Counted from the first letter of the stretch, positions 35,715-45,206 are shown. The stretch is 64,000 nt of DNA from Burkholderia cepacia ATCC 25416 (GCF_001411495.1 NZ_CP012982.1:3038001-3102000); one strand, 5' to 3'. The notes: generated by a model not told the origin, from the sequence alone. A program made the numbers and translations.

Positions 35715-36317
35715 TCAGGTACGCCGCTCGACCATTCGCCATGCGTACGCATGGTGCAGCCATTCGGCGTAGCGCGGAAACGCCGCCCGCTCGTCCGCTG
35801 GCGAGGGTGCGAGCTGACTGTAGGTAATCGTACCGTGCGGGTAGCTTCCCGAAAAACACGCGACTGATACCGTGCCCGAGTCGTTCGGCGCTGCTGCGGG
35901 CTGCTCGAGAGGGGATGCGGCGAGCAATGCGGTTCTGTAGGCGAGCCGCAGTTCATTGCGAGCGTCGACGCGTTCTTTCAGCGGGCCGTCTTGCAGGGAT
36001 TCCTGATACCCGTCCAACAGGACGTCGAACTCGGTCAGGCGATACGTCAGCGCGTCAGCGCGGCCAACTTTCGAACTCGTCCCATTGCCGCCGGCTGCTC
36101 GCACGCCGACAATGCTTTCGGCGGTCGCGTTCTCCTTACTCGGCCGCTGATTTGCCGCCTCGCTCGCCTGTTTGGGAGCGGGGATCTTTCGTTGGCTAAG
36201 GTTTTCGGCCGGCATGCCGTTATCTGCTGAGGACAGTCCTCGTGCCTCGATTGCTGTTCCGTTTTCTTGCCCGCTCGCGTTCCGCGTGAGTGGGCTGTTT
36301 TCGTTCCCAGTCGTCAT
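35715..36317 (-). CDS. Hypothetical phage protein
   Basis: A 200-residue protein with a low-complexity N-terminus rich in Asn, Glu and Ser and a helical C-terminal half (LTEFDVLLDGYQESLQDGPL, KERVDARNELRLAYRTALLA). GAAGGAA lies before the ATG at 36317; a longer frame starts at 36464. No family recognised. Confidence 0.5.
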   Translation of the reverse strand: MTTGNENSPLTRNASGQENGTAIEARGLSSADNGMPAENLSQRKIPAPKQASEAANQRPSKENATAESIVGVRAAGGNGTSSKVGRADALTYRLTEFDVLLDGYQESLQDGPLKERVDARNELRLAYRTALLAASPLEQPAAAPNDSGTVSVACFSGSYPHGTITYSQLAPSPADERAAFPRYAEWLHHAYAWRMVERRT

Positions 36318-36350
36318 GAATATTCCTTCGGCCAATGATGGAGAGCTGTG

Positions 36351-36596
36351 GTGAGATTCTTGTACTTCGCCGTTCTGGCTATGATTTTTGCAATTGCCTA
36401 TCCGATGTTCCGGATGTACACCAAAACGGAAAAGACTTGCATGGACGCAGCTGTGTATCTGCACGACACGGTGGGTAGTTCGGATCCCGCCGATAGGGCG
36501 CGCCAGGAGCAGATGCTAGGCGAGTGCGCTGCGAATGCGAAAGCCGGTGCGTCATATGGCGACGCGGTCGCCCGAGGTCTCAATCTTTCGAAGTAG
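36351..36596 (+). CDS. Small membrane-anchored phage protein
   Basis: An 81-residue protein with one N-terminal membrane helix (FLYFAVLAMIFAIAYPMF) and a soluble helical tail. GTG at 36351 is five bases after GGAGAG, better than the GTG three bases upstream. Function unknown. Confidence 0.5.
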   Translation: MRFLYFAVLAMIFAIAYPMFRMYTKTEKTCMDAAVYLHDTVGSSDPADRARQEQMLGECAANAKAGASYGDAVARGLNLSK

Positions 36597-36723
36597 ATTG
36601 AAAAAAAGCTGGGCGCTATACAAGCCGCCCACAAGAAAAGCCGCGCATCCGAGGCACCGGAATTCGCGCGGCTTGGGTAAGGATGCGTGCTACGATTCGC
36701 ACAAAAAACAAGCGAGGGGTGCG

Positions 36724-37347
36724 ATGAAGAATTGGAAGACGGTTGTATCGGTGCTATCCGGGATCGCTGCAACGATCATGATTTCGGTGTTCGGCGCGAC
36801 ATCTGCTGGCACGCACGAGTACAGCCCTGAACTCATGGCTGCGTGGGTTCAGGCAACCGGAGCTATTGGTGCGATTCTCGCGTCTGGTTGGCTCGTCAAG
36901 TGGCAGTTTGACAAGCAACGCGCAATGCAAGTTGACGAGCAACGAGAGAAGGTCCGCACCCGAGGAATGCACCTCGTTCACATTGCCGAGGATGCAGAAG
37001 TTGCATGTACTAACCTCGTCTCAAGTTTCACGAGCGACGAGGATTTGCATGACTTTTTGCACCAGAACTACGATCCGAACCGACTTGAGGTCATCGGGGT
37101 CGCATTGCGCGAAATTCCGGTACTTGAGCTGCCGTCCTCGGAACTTGTGTTGCCTGTTGTGATGTTGAGGGCCGCTTGCGAGCGAGCGTCAATTGCCGCC
37201 CAACAATTATTGGAAATTTCGTTTGTTTATATCGGTCAGAGTACGCCGCAACGTGTAAATACAATCGAAGCGAAGGTAATCGTAGAGCAGTTGGGCTACA
37301 TCAAGTACTCGAAAGGCCAAATTGCGTCCTATCTCTCGAAAATCTAG
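36724..37347 (+). CDS. Two-helix membrane protein, prophage cargo
   Basis: A 207-residue protein with two membrane helices near the N-terminus (VVSVLSGIAATIMISVFGAT and AWVQATGAIGAILASGWLVK) followed by a coiled, charged cytoplasmic part (FDKQRAMQVDEQREKVRTRG). The DNA is more AT-rich than its neighbours, and the gene stands alone on the plus strand inside the leftward early operon, both signs of a later cargo gene. GAGGGG precedes the start. Function unknown. Confidence 0.6.
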   Translation: MKNWKTVVSVLSGIAATIMISVFGATSAGTHEYSPELMAAWVQATGAIGAILASGWLVKWQFDKQRAMQVDEQREKVRTRGMHLVHIAEDAEVACTNLVSSFTSDEDLHDFLHQNYDPNRLEVIGVALREIPVLELPSSELVLPVVMLRAACERASIAAQQLLEISFVYIGQSTPQRVNTIEAKVIVEQLGYIKYSKGQIASYLSKI

Positions 37348-37459
37348 TACGAGATTGCGACAATAGGTCCGAACGCGAGCTGTCGGATCGAGCGCCATAC
37401 TGAAAGCAGCGGCACTGTTGTTCGAGACTAGACGGTACGCTGGTCATGCGGGATCAGAT

Positions 37460-38074
37460 CTAGCTGGGTTGCCACTGCGTGCCACGCACGATCCGGCCGA
37501 CCGGTTCGAGCACAAGCACCTCGGACTCCTTTTCGCTGCGCACGAGCGCGCTGCCGCGGCGCTGGGCTTTCTCGAGCGACGTGTGACGTTTCGGCTTGCA
37601 ATACCTGCCGACCGTCACGAACAGCGGCGCGCGTGCGCCGACCGGGCCGAGTGTCAGCTCGTCGATGCGCGCTTCGAGTGACGCAGCGTTCGCGCGCCAA
37701 GTTTCAGCTTTGGCTACCGCGGCGTTGCGCTCAGCGGTGAGGCGTTCGACTTCGGCTCGCAGCTCTGCGATGACGCGTGAGGTGGTGTCGGCTGCTACGG
37801 CCGACGGCGGCAGGCCCGCAACGGCCTCGGCCAGCGACAGAGCGACGACCGGCGGCGCGGCGTTGGCCGGCGGTATCGGCGCGGCGCTGCGCGCGAGCCA
37901 GTAGACGTATTCGTTGCCGCCGCCCGCGCGCTTTTCGCGCTCGACGACCGCCTCGCCGAGCATCCGGTTCAGCTCCTTCGTCACGTCGAGATGCGGGAGC
38001 CCGGTTCCGGTCGCCACGGCCTTCGCCGTGGCTTCCGACGTCGCGGCGAGATACTTCTCGATGTCCTCTCTCAT
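37460..38074 (-). CDS. Phage winged-helix/coiled-coil protein
   Basis: A 204-residue protein. Residues 1-60 look like a winged helix (YLAATSEATAKAVATGTGLP, HLDVTKELNRMLGEAVVERE); residues 90-145 form a coiled coil (AELRAEVERLTAERNAAVAK). It overlaps the SMC-like ATPase gene by four bases and is translated after it. It may be its accessory factor. Confidence 0.55.
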   Translation of the reverse strand: MREDIEKYLAATSEATAKAVATGTGLPHLDVTKELNRMLGEAVVEREKRAGGGNEYVYWLARSAAPIPPANAAPPVVALSLAEAVAGLPPSAVAADTTSRVIAELRAEVERLTAERNAAVAKAETWRANAASLEARIDELTLGPVGARAPLFVTVGRYCKPKRHTSLEKAQRRGSALVRSEKESEVLVLEPVGRIVRGTQWQPS

Positions 38075-39843
38075 GCTGCCTCCCGTATTGCATTCTGCGC
38101 AGCCGGCGCGACCTGACCGCCCTCAACCCAGAAAGCCTCGATGGCTTCAGGCAGCCCGCCGGGCGGCGCTTTCAGGCTCATGAACACGAGTGCCGTGTCG
38201 ATCTGCTCGCTGTAGGCGAGATCGTCGAGCCAATAGAGCAGCCGGTCGCGCTCCGGGCCGACCAGGACATCGGCGCGATCGAGCACGAGCAGCTTCAGGC
38301 CCGAGAAGTGGCTGATTGCCGCGGCGATTTGCGCGTCAACGCGCCAGCGCTCCGATTCGGACAGCAGGGCGTAGGCGCGCCCCTCGGCGAAGATCTCCAT
38401 CTCCGGCGTGATCGTCACGTCGGCCCATTCCCATTCGGACATCTCGGCGAGGTCCGTCAGGCGCTCGTTCATCGGCGTGAGTGCCTCTTTGAGCAGATCG
38501 GCCGGGATCCCGTTCGGCGCGAGTGCGTCGGCGATCGCCTCGTACGCGGCGACGTCTTCGTGCAGCACTGCAGCGTGCTTTGCCAGATCGGCAGCACCGG
38601 CGGCGCGCCGTTCGATTTCGCGAAGCGTCGCGATGTCGGTGTCGAGCTGCTTGCGGCGGCGCTGAAGGTCGGCCAGCTCCGAGCGCGCGGCGTCGCCGCT
38701 CTCGCGTGCGGCGGCCGCGCCGCTGTCCTCCGCGTCGTCTTCGAGCGCGCGCAGCTGCGTCGCGGCTGCGTCCGCCGCTTCGACGTCGCGCTTGCGGTTC
38801 GCGGCTGCGTTTTGCAGCGTCTTCAGGCCCTGCTCGTACTCGGGCAGCTTCGCTGCCGCGTCAGCATCGCGTGCACCGGCCGCGGCCGCCGCCGACAGAA
38901 CGCCGTTGAGGTAGCGCAGAAGCGCGCCGCACTCGGGGCACGAACATTCGGTGCCGGCCGGTGCCGCGCCGGCGCGCACACGAAGCGCTTCGACCTTGGG
39001 CAGGAATTCGGTGACCTGTTCGTCGGCGAGCTGCGCGAGCTCGACCGCCTTCGCGTAACCGGCGGCGCGCGTGCGCAGATCAGCGATTTTCGACGCACGC
39101 GCACGTGCCGCAGTGTCCGCCGCGTCGGCAGCGCCGATCTGCTGCTGCAGCTCACCGATCCGATCGTCGAGCGTCGCCCGGTCGCCCGTGAGCTTCCGCA
39201 ATGCTGCCTCGTCGAACTCGACCGGTGCCGGGCGCCAGGTCGCTCCCTTCTGGCTGCCGTACGTCTCGCCGGTCGCGTTGCGCCACGACTGCTTCGCGCC
39301 GCGCGCGCGGTCGGCCGCTTCCTTCTGCGCCGCTTCGAAGCCGGCGCGCAACATCGGCGTGATGGCCGCGAGCCGCGCGGCGGCCGGTGCCGGTACCGCG
39401 TCGGTGCGAAACCCGAGCTTGTCGAGCAGCCGGGCGCGCATTTCGTCGACGCCGATCTTCACGCCCATCAGGTCGTACAGGAACGTCCGGCGCTCAGCCG
39501 CGCCGAGGTGCGCGAACCGCTGCGCGTCGAGCACCAGCGGAAGGCGAGGATCCTCGGCGAGCTCGCGCTTGAGCTTCCCGGACGGCAGCGTGACGCTGTT
39601 CGCCTGCTCGCCGCACGCGACCACGATCTGGCCACCGTCCGCCCCCTCGGTGACGAGCGAGCCGTATTCCTTCTTCAGCGCGACGCGCACGGTGTCGCCG
39701 GTGAGCGCCATGCGCACCGCTTCCTGCAGGCTGCTCTTGCCGGCACCGTTCGGGCCGGTGAAGAGGGCGACGGGCTTCGCGAGCCGGATATCCGCGGTGC
39801 GGATGCCGAGCACGTTCGCCACGTAGATGTCGGTGATTTTCAC
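38071..39843 (-). CDS. SMC/Rad50-like AAA ATPase
   Basis: A 590-residue ATPase of the SbcC/Rad50/RecF type. Walker A is GPNGAGKSS (residues 30-38). Two coiled-coil arms meet at a CPxC zinc-hook-like turn (ECSCPECGAL, about residue 300). The Walker B region near the C-terminus is LKLLVLDRADVLVG, where Arg replaces the usual catalytic Glu, so ATPase activity may be reduced. Such phage proteins act in DNA recombination or end processing. The GTG start has AAGGAG upstream. It overlaps the following RMF-like/FtsK-gamma gene by four bases. Confidence 0.8.
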   Translation of the reverse strand: MKITDIYVANVLGIRTADIRLAKPVALFTGPNGAGKSSLQEAVRMALTGDTVRVALKKEYGSLVTEGADGGQIVVACGEQANSVTLPSGKLKRELAEDPRLPLVLDAQRFAHLGAAERRTFLYDLMGVKIGVDEMRARLLDKLGFRTDAVPAPAAARLAAITPMLRAGFEAAQKEAADRARGAKQSWRNATGETYGSQKGATWRPAPVEFDEAALRKLTGDRATLDDRIGELQQQIGAADAADTAARARASKIADLRTRAAGYAKAVELAQLADEQVTEFLPKVEALRVRAGAAPAGTECSCPECGALLRYLNGVLSAAAAAGARDADAAAKLPEYEQGLKTLQNAAANRKRDVEAADAAATQLRALEDDAEDSGAAAARESGDAARSELADLQRRRKQLDTDIATLREIERRAAGAADLAKHAAVLHEDVAAYEAIADALAPNGIPADLLKEALTPMNERLTDLAEMSEWEWADVTITPEMEIFAEGRAYALLSESERWRVDAQIAAAISHFSGLKLLVLDRADVLVGPERDRLLYWLDDLAYSEQIDTALVFMSLKAPPGGLPEAIEAFWVEGGQVAPAAQNAIREAA

Positions 39844-40229
39844 GCTGCTTCTCCTTGCGTTCCGCGCGGCCGCAGCACCGAGCGGCCGCCGTCCGAATCC
39901 ATCGCACTGACGACGCCCTTGGCTTCGAGCAGCTCGATCAGCCGCGCGGCGCGGTTGTAGCCGATCTTGAACTGGCGCTGCACGCTCGAAATCGTCACCT
40001 TCTGCTGCTCGATCACGAACGCTTCGACTTGGGCGTACAGCGGATCCTCGTTGCCGGATGCGGCTTGTTCCTCGTGCCACTCCTTCCAGCCCTTCACCCA
40101 TGCGATGCACAGCTCGCCGGCCATCACAGGGCATTCGCTTTCCGGCTTGCCTTCGGCGGCTGCCTGCCTGCCGGCCTGATGCTGTTCGTCGATCTGCGCT
40201 TGCGTCGGGCCGTCGCCGAGCTTCGCCAT
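39840..40229 (-). CDS. RMF/CrpP-like plus FtsK-gamma fusion protein
   Basis: A 129-residue protein with two recognisable parts. Residues about 16-52 (HQAGRQAAAEGKPESECPVM, then AWVKGWKEW) follow the pattern of ribosome modulation factor and the related CrpP peptides. Residues about 63-121 are an FtsK gamma-type DNA-binding winged helix (SSVQRQFKIGYNRAARLIEL). The combination could bring DNA binding to an RMF-like peptide. It is the last leftward gene; its start codon is only a few bases from the deletion junction at about 40.24 kb. Confidence 0.7.
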   Translation of the reverse strand: MAKLGDGPTQAQIDEQHQAGRQAAAEGKPESECPVMAGELCIAWVKGWKEWHEEQAASGNEDPLYAQVEAFVIEQQKVTISSVQRQFKIGYNRAARLIELLEAKGVVSAMDSDGGRSVLRPRGTQGEAA

Positions 40230-40238
40230 CTTCACGTT

Positions 40239-41189
40239 GTGCTCGACGCGCTGTCGAGCAACGTCAAGATCAACGGCATCGCGCGGAAGGTCGCGTCGTA
40301 CTCGAGCGCGGACCTGGTGCTGATCGGCCAGGCTGGCAAGACGATCACGAACGGCGCGGCGAAGGATACCAACGGCGTGCAGTGGATGCTGCCGGCGACG
40401 GTGACGATCCCGCCGAGCGGCACCATCACCGTCACGGCGACGTGCGCGACGATCGGCGACGTATCCGCGCGCGCAGGCACGATCAACCAGATCGCGACGC
40501 CAGCGCTCGGCTGGCAGTCGGTGACGAACCCGGCGGATGCTGCCGAGGGCGCCCCAGTCGAAAAGGACCCGGTGCTGCGGCAGCGGCAGACGGTGTCGAC
40601 CGCGCTGCCATCGCTCACGGTTCTCGACGGCATCGTCGGTGCAGTGGCGAACGTGCCCGGCGTCACGCGGTACGTCGCCTACGAAAACGACACCAGCGCG
40701 ACCGACGCCAACGGCATCCCGTCGCACTCGATTTCGCTCGTCGTCGAGGGTGGCGACGCGACGGCGATCGCGAATGCGATCGCGGCGAAGAAGACGCCAG
40801 GCGCTGGCACGTTCGGCACGACGTCGATCGTCGTCGCGGACATCTATGGCCGGCCGATCACGATCAGCTTCTTCCGACCGACAGGCGCACCGATCGGGGC
40901 GACCGTGACGATCAGGGCGCTCGGCGGATATACGACGCAGGCGGGTCAGCAGATACAGCAGGCGGTGTCGGACTACATCAACGGCGTGCAGATCGGCGGC
41001 GGCCTGTCCGGGAGCGTCGAATGGGGTGACGCCCTGACCGCGGCGAACAGCGTCGGCGGCGGGGTGACGTTCAAGCTGTCTGGGCTGACGCTCACTGGGC
41101 CGCGTGGCGCCGGCACGCCGGATGTCGCGCTGCTGTTCAACGAAGCGGCGTCGTGCACGCCGGCGAACGTGACGCTGGTGGTGACCTGA
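40239..41189 (+). pseudogene. Truncated baseplate J-like (gp47) protein, 5' part deleted
   Basis: The frame encodes the C-terminal ~315 residues of a phage baseplate J family protein (SADLVLIGQAGKTITNGAAK, LDGIVGAVANVPGVTRYVAY, AIANAIAAKKTPGAGTFGTT, LLFNEAASCTPANVTLVVT at the end). The normal N-terminal half is missing: it is joined directly to the start region of an early leftward gene. A GTG at 40239 could act as an accidental start, but a native start is absent. The stop overlaps the following DUF2612 gene. This marks the edge of a large internal deletion. Confidence 0.82.
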
Positions 41190-41851
41190 TGGCTGACCTG
41201 ACCGAATACACCGCGCTGATCACGTCAGAGCACAGCGACAAGCCGCGGTTCATGGCGACCGTCGAAGCGCTCGTACAGCCGCTCGTAGACCAGATGGGCG
41301 TGCTGCAGAGCATGCCCGGCAGGTTCGACCTCGATAACGCGGTAGGCGTCCAGCTGGACGACGTCGGGCTCTGGGTTGGAGTGTCGCGGAAGATCCGTAC
41401 ACCGCTGACAGGCGTTTATTTCTCGTTCGACATCGCAGGCCTCGGCTTCGACCAGGGCACCTGGAAGGGACCGTTCGATCCAGATTCGGGGCTGACCGTA
41501 CTGGACGACGACACGTACCGGCTGGTCATCCGCGCGAAGATCGGCGCGAACCACTGGGATGGGACGCTCGAGCAGAGCGCGGCGATCCTGAACAGCATCT
41601 TCGACGCGGACACGCACGTGTTCATCGAGGACCACCAGGACATGTCGATGACGATCGGCATTGCCGGGAAGGTCCCGCCGGCGACGTTCCTCGCGCTGCT
41701 TTCCGGCGGATACATCCCCCTGAAACCCGAAGGAGTTCGGGTCAACTACACGGTCGTCACGACCGTCGACGGATCACCCCTGTTCGGATTCGACATGAGC
41801 AATCAGCTTGTGGCCGGGTTCGACGTCGGAGCCTGGAGCAGGCCCGTTTAA
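41189..41851 (+). CDS. DUF2612 phage tail/baseplate protein
   Basis: A 220-residue DUF2612-family protein, normally found right after baseplate J in phages with contractile tails. It begins MADLTEYTALITSEHSDKPR; then AVGVQLDDVGLWVGVSRKIR and LEQSAAILNSIFDADTHVF. The start overlaps the baseplate J stop (TGATG), so translation was coupled. A terminator follows immediately. It appears intact but has no upstream tail genes to work with. Confidence 0.82.
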   Translation: MADLTEYTALITSEHSDKPRFMATVEALVQPLVDQMGVLQSMPGRFDLDNAVGVQLDDVGLWVGVSRKIRTPLTGVYFSFDIAGLGFDQGTWKGPFDPDSGLTVLDDDTYRLVIRAKIGANHWDGTLEQSAAILNSIFDADTHVFIEDHQDMSMTIGIAGKVPPATFLALLSGGYIPLKPEGVRVNYTVVTTVDGSPLFGFDMSNQLVAGFDVGAWSRPV

Positions 41852-41871
41852 CCGCCAATCGCATTGTCTGC

Positions 41872-41897
41872 AAGCCACCTTCGGGTGGCTTTTTTTT
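41872..41897 (+). terminator. Rho-independent terminator
   Basis: AAGCCACC (41872-41879), loop TTCG, GGTGGCTT (41884-41891), followed by a T run to 41897. It ends the baseplate/DUF2612 unit and lies just upstream of the tail fibre gene. Confidence 0.85.
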
Positions 41898-41912
41898 ATG
41901 CTCGGAGCATTG

Positions 41913-44129
41913 ATGGCAACGAACGACTTTCTCGTGTTCGGTGGGGGCAGCTCCCCGAACGTTATCGACCAGGCGACGTACGCGGCGCTGGCGGCCCGTC
42001 TGTCGGGATTTCAGTCCGGCACCGCGCTGTCGGCGCAGCTCAACAAGGTGTGGCGCCAGAGCTCGATCATGGCGGCGGTACTCGCGCAGTTCACCGCCAA
42101 CTTTTCTGGCCAGAACTCGGTCGACGACGGCACGATTGCGACGCTCCTGGCGAACTTGCAAGCAGCGATCAACGCGGCTGGGATCACGGCTCCGCAGTTC
42201 GACAACACCGCGAAACTTGCGACTACTGCATTTGTTCAGCGGGCCGGCGGGAATTTTCAAACTCGAAAGTACGTCGTAGGGTCCGGCACCCTTGCGGCTT
42301 CCGACACGGGATCGTGGATACAGGCTGGTGGAAGCGGGCCATCCACAATCACGTTGCCTGCGCCGACGACTATCAATCTCACGTACACGATCACAAACGT
42401 CACAAATAACAGCACGTCGGTCACCATCGCGACGCCCTCGGCGAACATCTACAACCAAGCGATGGGAGCATCGACGTTTTTAATTGACGTCGGAGCGACG
42501 GTTGAACTCGTTTCCGATGGATCGAACTGGACCATCGTCAGCCACTATACGCGCAGCCCCATTGCGCAAACACCGGCGCAGTACGACAACAGCTCGCGCA
42601 TTGCTACGACAGCGTTCGTGAAGCAATCCGGCGCGGCGTTTTCGGGTATTCAAGGTATCAATGCCACGGCATCGTTGAACGGCGGCCACGTCGGAGCATT
42701 CATTTGGGCATACGGCGCAGGTATAACTTTGACGTTGCCGCCTGTCGCTGGCGTTCCCAATGGGGCAACAATCACCATTGGCACTCCGGTCGGCATGACC
42801 GTTAAGGGGAACGGAACCGAGAACATCAACAGCCAGGTCGGAGGCTTGTCGAACACGTTCGCTCTGAACGCGGGCGAGCAAGCTCAGTTCGTCAGCAATA
42901 CTGGCGCGTGGTACCTGTCAAGCTACACGACGGTTCTCGGAACGACGTCGCCGCAGTTCGATAATTCGAACAAGCTTGCGACGACCGCGTTTGTTCAGCA
43001 GGCCCTCGGTAATTATCGGTCTGCGAGAGGATATGTCGGCAACGCTACCCTAAGTGCCATTGACATCGGGGCGATGATTACTTGGGACGGCAACGGCACG
43101 TTGACTTTGCCGGATGCCACCGCCTTTCCTGGCGGATCCGTAATCCGTGTGTTCAAGTACGCAGGGCCGATTGCTTCCGTTCTTGCGGCGAACAAAACCG
43201 GGCAAATGAACGTGCCTACTAGCGGGGCCGACACTTACACATTCGCTGTTGGTGTGTACGGCTTCTTCGAGCTGATTAACGAAAGCAGCATGAAGTGGGA
43301 CGTAGCTGGGGAGTTGTTCAACCAGTTTGGAACGACTGCTGCTGCTGGAGACAACAGCACGAGGCTTGCGACTACGGCTTTCGTGCAGCGAGCAAGTGGC
43401 GCCGTTGTCGGCTCGATGCGCAACGCCGCAATGGGCGTCCCTGTGGCAAGCACATCGGCGACGTTCACCGCCGATGAGGTTGTCGTCGAAACAGCGCTCG
43501 GTGGCGTGGCCTACAAGCTCGCGAACTTCAACGAGGCGATCAACCTCGCGACGACGGGGATGGATACCGGATCGGCCCCTGTGTCGGGATATGTCGGTCT
43601 ATATGCAGGTTACAACCCGTCCACTGGCGCTCGCAAATTGTTCGCAAGCAATGCCACCTCAACCGTCCTTGGAAGCGTATATGGCGGCTCCAATGCACCG
43701 GCTGGTATCGCAGCAACGGCGCTCGTCAGCGTTTGGCCGACGAACGGGAACGGGCAGTTCGTCCCTGGCCTGCAGCTCGATCGTGAAGTCGGGATAGGGA
43801 ATAACACTGTCCTCTCAACATCGACGGCTCAGGCATCGTTGACGTCTTTTTCGGCGGCAGCTGCGCTGCCCCCCAATGCACGATTTTGCCGAGGGGACTA
43901 TACGATCTCGTCGTCATCGGCAGGTGCGGGAACAAATGGTGTCGTATGTGGAAGCTCTATTGAAGTCGGTCGTGTGGCCATTGGCACGACGAGTCCAACA
44001 GCAAGTGGCTCCTTGACAACCTCATTTCCGAAGATCCCGATTGTGACTCCTCAAACGCTTTTCTATCGCGCGGGCGTGTCCGCCGGGACATTGAACTTCG
44101 TGGTCAATATCTGCGCATACTCATTCTGA
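41913..44129 (+). CDS. Modular phage tail fibre protein
   Basis: A 738-residue tail fibre. The N-terminal ~95 residues (MATNDFLVFGGGSSPNVIDQ) are the typical attachment segment. Four repeats of a DN(S/T)xxLATTAFVQ motif, near residues 98, 226, 351 and 481, are spaced about 125-130 residues apart, showing modular duplication. The C-terminus (GVSAGTLNFVVNICAYSF) probably forms the tip. CGGAG precedes the ATG at 41913. It would set host range of the phage. The genes for the rest of the tail are missing. Confidence 0.85.
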   Translation: MATNDFLVFGGGSSPNVIDQATYAALAARLSGFQSGTALSAQLNKVWRQSSIMAAVLAQFTANFSGQNSVDDGTIATLLANLQAAINAAGITAPQFDNTAKLATTAFVQRAGGNFQTRKYVVGSGTLAASDTGSWIQAGGSGPSTITLPAPTTINLTYTITNVTNNSTSVTIATPSANIYNQAMGASTFLIDVGATVELVSDGSNWTIVSHYTRSPIAQTPAQYDNSSRIATTAFVKQSGAAFSGIQGINATASLNGGHVGAFIWAYGAGITLTLPPVAGVPNGATITIGTPVGMTVKGNGTENINSQVGGLSNTFALNAGEQAQFVSNTGAWYLSSYTTVLGTTSPQFDNSNKLATTAFVQQALGNYRSARGYVGNATLSAIDIGAMITWDGNGTLTLPDATAFPGGSVIRVFKYAGPIASVLAANKTGQMNVPTSGADTYTFAVGVYGFFELINESSMKWDVAGELFNQFGTTAAAGDNSTRLATTAFVQRASGAVVGSMRNAAMGVPVASTSATFTADEVVVETALGGVAYKLANFNEAINLATTGMDTGSAPVSGYVGLYAGYNPSTGARKLFASNATSTVLGSVYGGSNAPAGIAATALVSVWPTNGNGQFVPGLQLDREVGIGNNTVLSTSTAQASLTSFSAAAALPPNARFCRGDYTISSSSAGAGTNGVVCGSSIEVGRVAIGTTSPTASGSLTTSFPKIPIVTPQTLFYRAGVSAGTLNFVVNICAYSF

Positions 44130-44136
44130 GGAACAT

Positions 44137-44316
44137 ATGAAAATCAATGTCGCTTTCTCTGACGAAGCCGAAACGACGATCGTCGCTTCTTTCGGATGCG
44201 CACAGGATATTGAGGTGTGGCCTCATCAAGGGCTCGTTGATGAAACGGACTCCCGATGGATCTCGTATGCTGCTCAGTTTCCATCGGGAGTAATCGAATT
44301 GGTTAGCGACCAATGA
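44137..44316 (+). CDS. Small protein following tail fibre
   Basis: A 59-residue protein (MKINVAFSDEAETTIVASFG, ending VIELVSDQ) seven bases after the tail fibre stop; AGGAA lies upstream. Small genes in this position often encode tail fibre assembly or phage accessory proteins. Its 3' end overlaps the converging SGNH gene by 14 bases. Confidence 0.6.
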   Translation: MKINVAFSDEAETTIVASFGCAQDIEVWPHQGLVDETDSRWISYAAQFPSGVIELVSDQ

Positions 44317-45058
44317 TCGATTCCACGATCGGCTCGACAACAGAGAATGTCTGTTTGGCTTTGATTCCGTAGAGCTGATCGTCGGGATGCGCGCAATCGG
44401 TCATCATGCTTTTCCAATCCGGGGTTGTCTGATCGAACTCGAATTGAGCGACGAGCGGGGCATTTTGAAGTGCAGCTTCTGATCGAAGTGCTTCAACATA
44501 CTGAATAATCGTGCCGGGATCGGGCTGCTTGCAGGTGGGGTTGGGTTCCTGTAGTACCACGATCTTCCCTGCGTCTCGGGCGGTCTGGATGAGGTATCCG
44601 AGAATCTTCGCGTACTCGCTCGGCGATGCCTCATAAGCCCCAGGCTGTGGAGCTTTCCAGTAGTAGAAGTCGTTGAGCGCGAAGTTCAACAATACTACCT
44701 GGGCCTTCGATTGCTCCATCTGGATTTTCCATTCCGGATGTTTCCCGTCAGTTCCCGAGAGGAGCTGAAATGCTTGCGTTCCGCCGACGCCTTCGTTTTT
44801 TACGGTGACAGACGTTCCGAAGCGCTGCTGAAGAAGGGCTTGCAGCTGCGCAGGCTCGCTGTTTTGCGTAGTCGTCAAAACTCCGTCGACTGTTTGGGCG
44901 CCGAGCGTAGTGCTGTCGCCATATGCTTCGATCAGTACAGACTTCTGCTCTTGCGTAGCAGGAGTTGCGGCATAGGCCGACGATCCATCACCGCCGCCGC
45001 AAGCTGCGCAAGACAGGAGCAGTGCAGAAAGTATTGAGCCAACAAAGCCGCGTGCCAT
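44303..45058 (-). CDS. SGNH/GDSL hydrolase lipoprotein
   Basis: A 251-residue exported lipoprotein esterase. The signal MARGFVGSILSALLLSCAAC provides the lipidation Cys (with GGG after it). The SGNH blocks are IEAYGDSTTLG (Ser), GVGGTQ (Gly), LNFALNDFYY (Asn) and CAHPDDQLYG (Asp/His). GAGGGAA precedes the chosen ATG at 45058; a longer frame exists. Standing leftward between tail and lysis genes, it is a typical prophage moron: it could modify surface polysaccharide or lipid of the host. The substrate is unknown. Confidence 0.78.
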   Translation of the reverse strand: MARGFVGSILSALLLSCAACGGGDGSSAYAATPATQEQKSVLIEAYGDSTTLGAQTVDGVLTTTQNSEPAQLQALLQQRFGTSVTVKNEGVGGTQAFQLLSGTDGKHPEWKIQMEQSKAQVVLLNFALNDFYYWKAPQPGAYEASPSEYAKILGYLIQTARDAGKIVVLQEPNPTCKQPDPGTIIQYVEALRSEAALQNAPLVAQFEFDQTTPDWKSMMTDCAHPDDQLYGIKAKQTFSVVEPIVESIIGR

Positions 45059-45168
45059 TAATTCCCTCAAGTCGCTATTTTTTAACGACGAAATAATACC
45101 TGACATGGTTTTTCTCCGTTGGAACTGGCGCATGTAAAGGCCAACAATGGGCGTAACGAGTTATTACC

Positions 45169-45191
45169 AGCCGCCTTCGGGGCGGCTTTTT
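45169..45191 (+). terminator. Rho-independent terminator
   Basis: AGCCGCC (45169-45175), loop TTCGG, GGCGGCT (45181-45187) and a T run. It lies between the SGNH gene's start region and the holin gene. Confidence 0.8.
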
Positions 45192-45206
45192 CATTACGGG
45201 GGCTTG

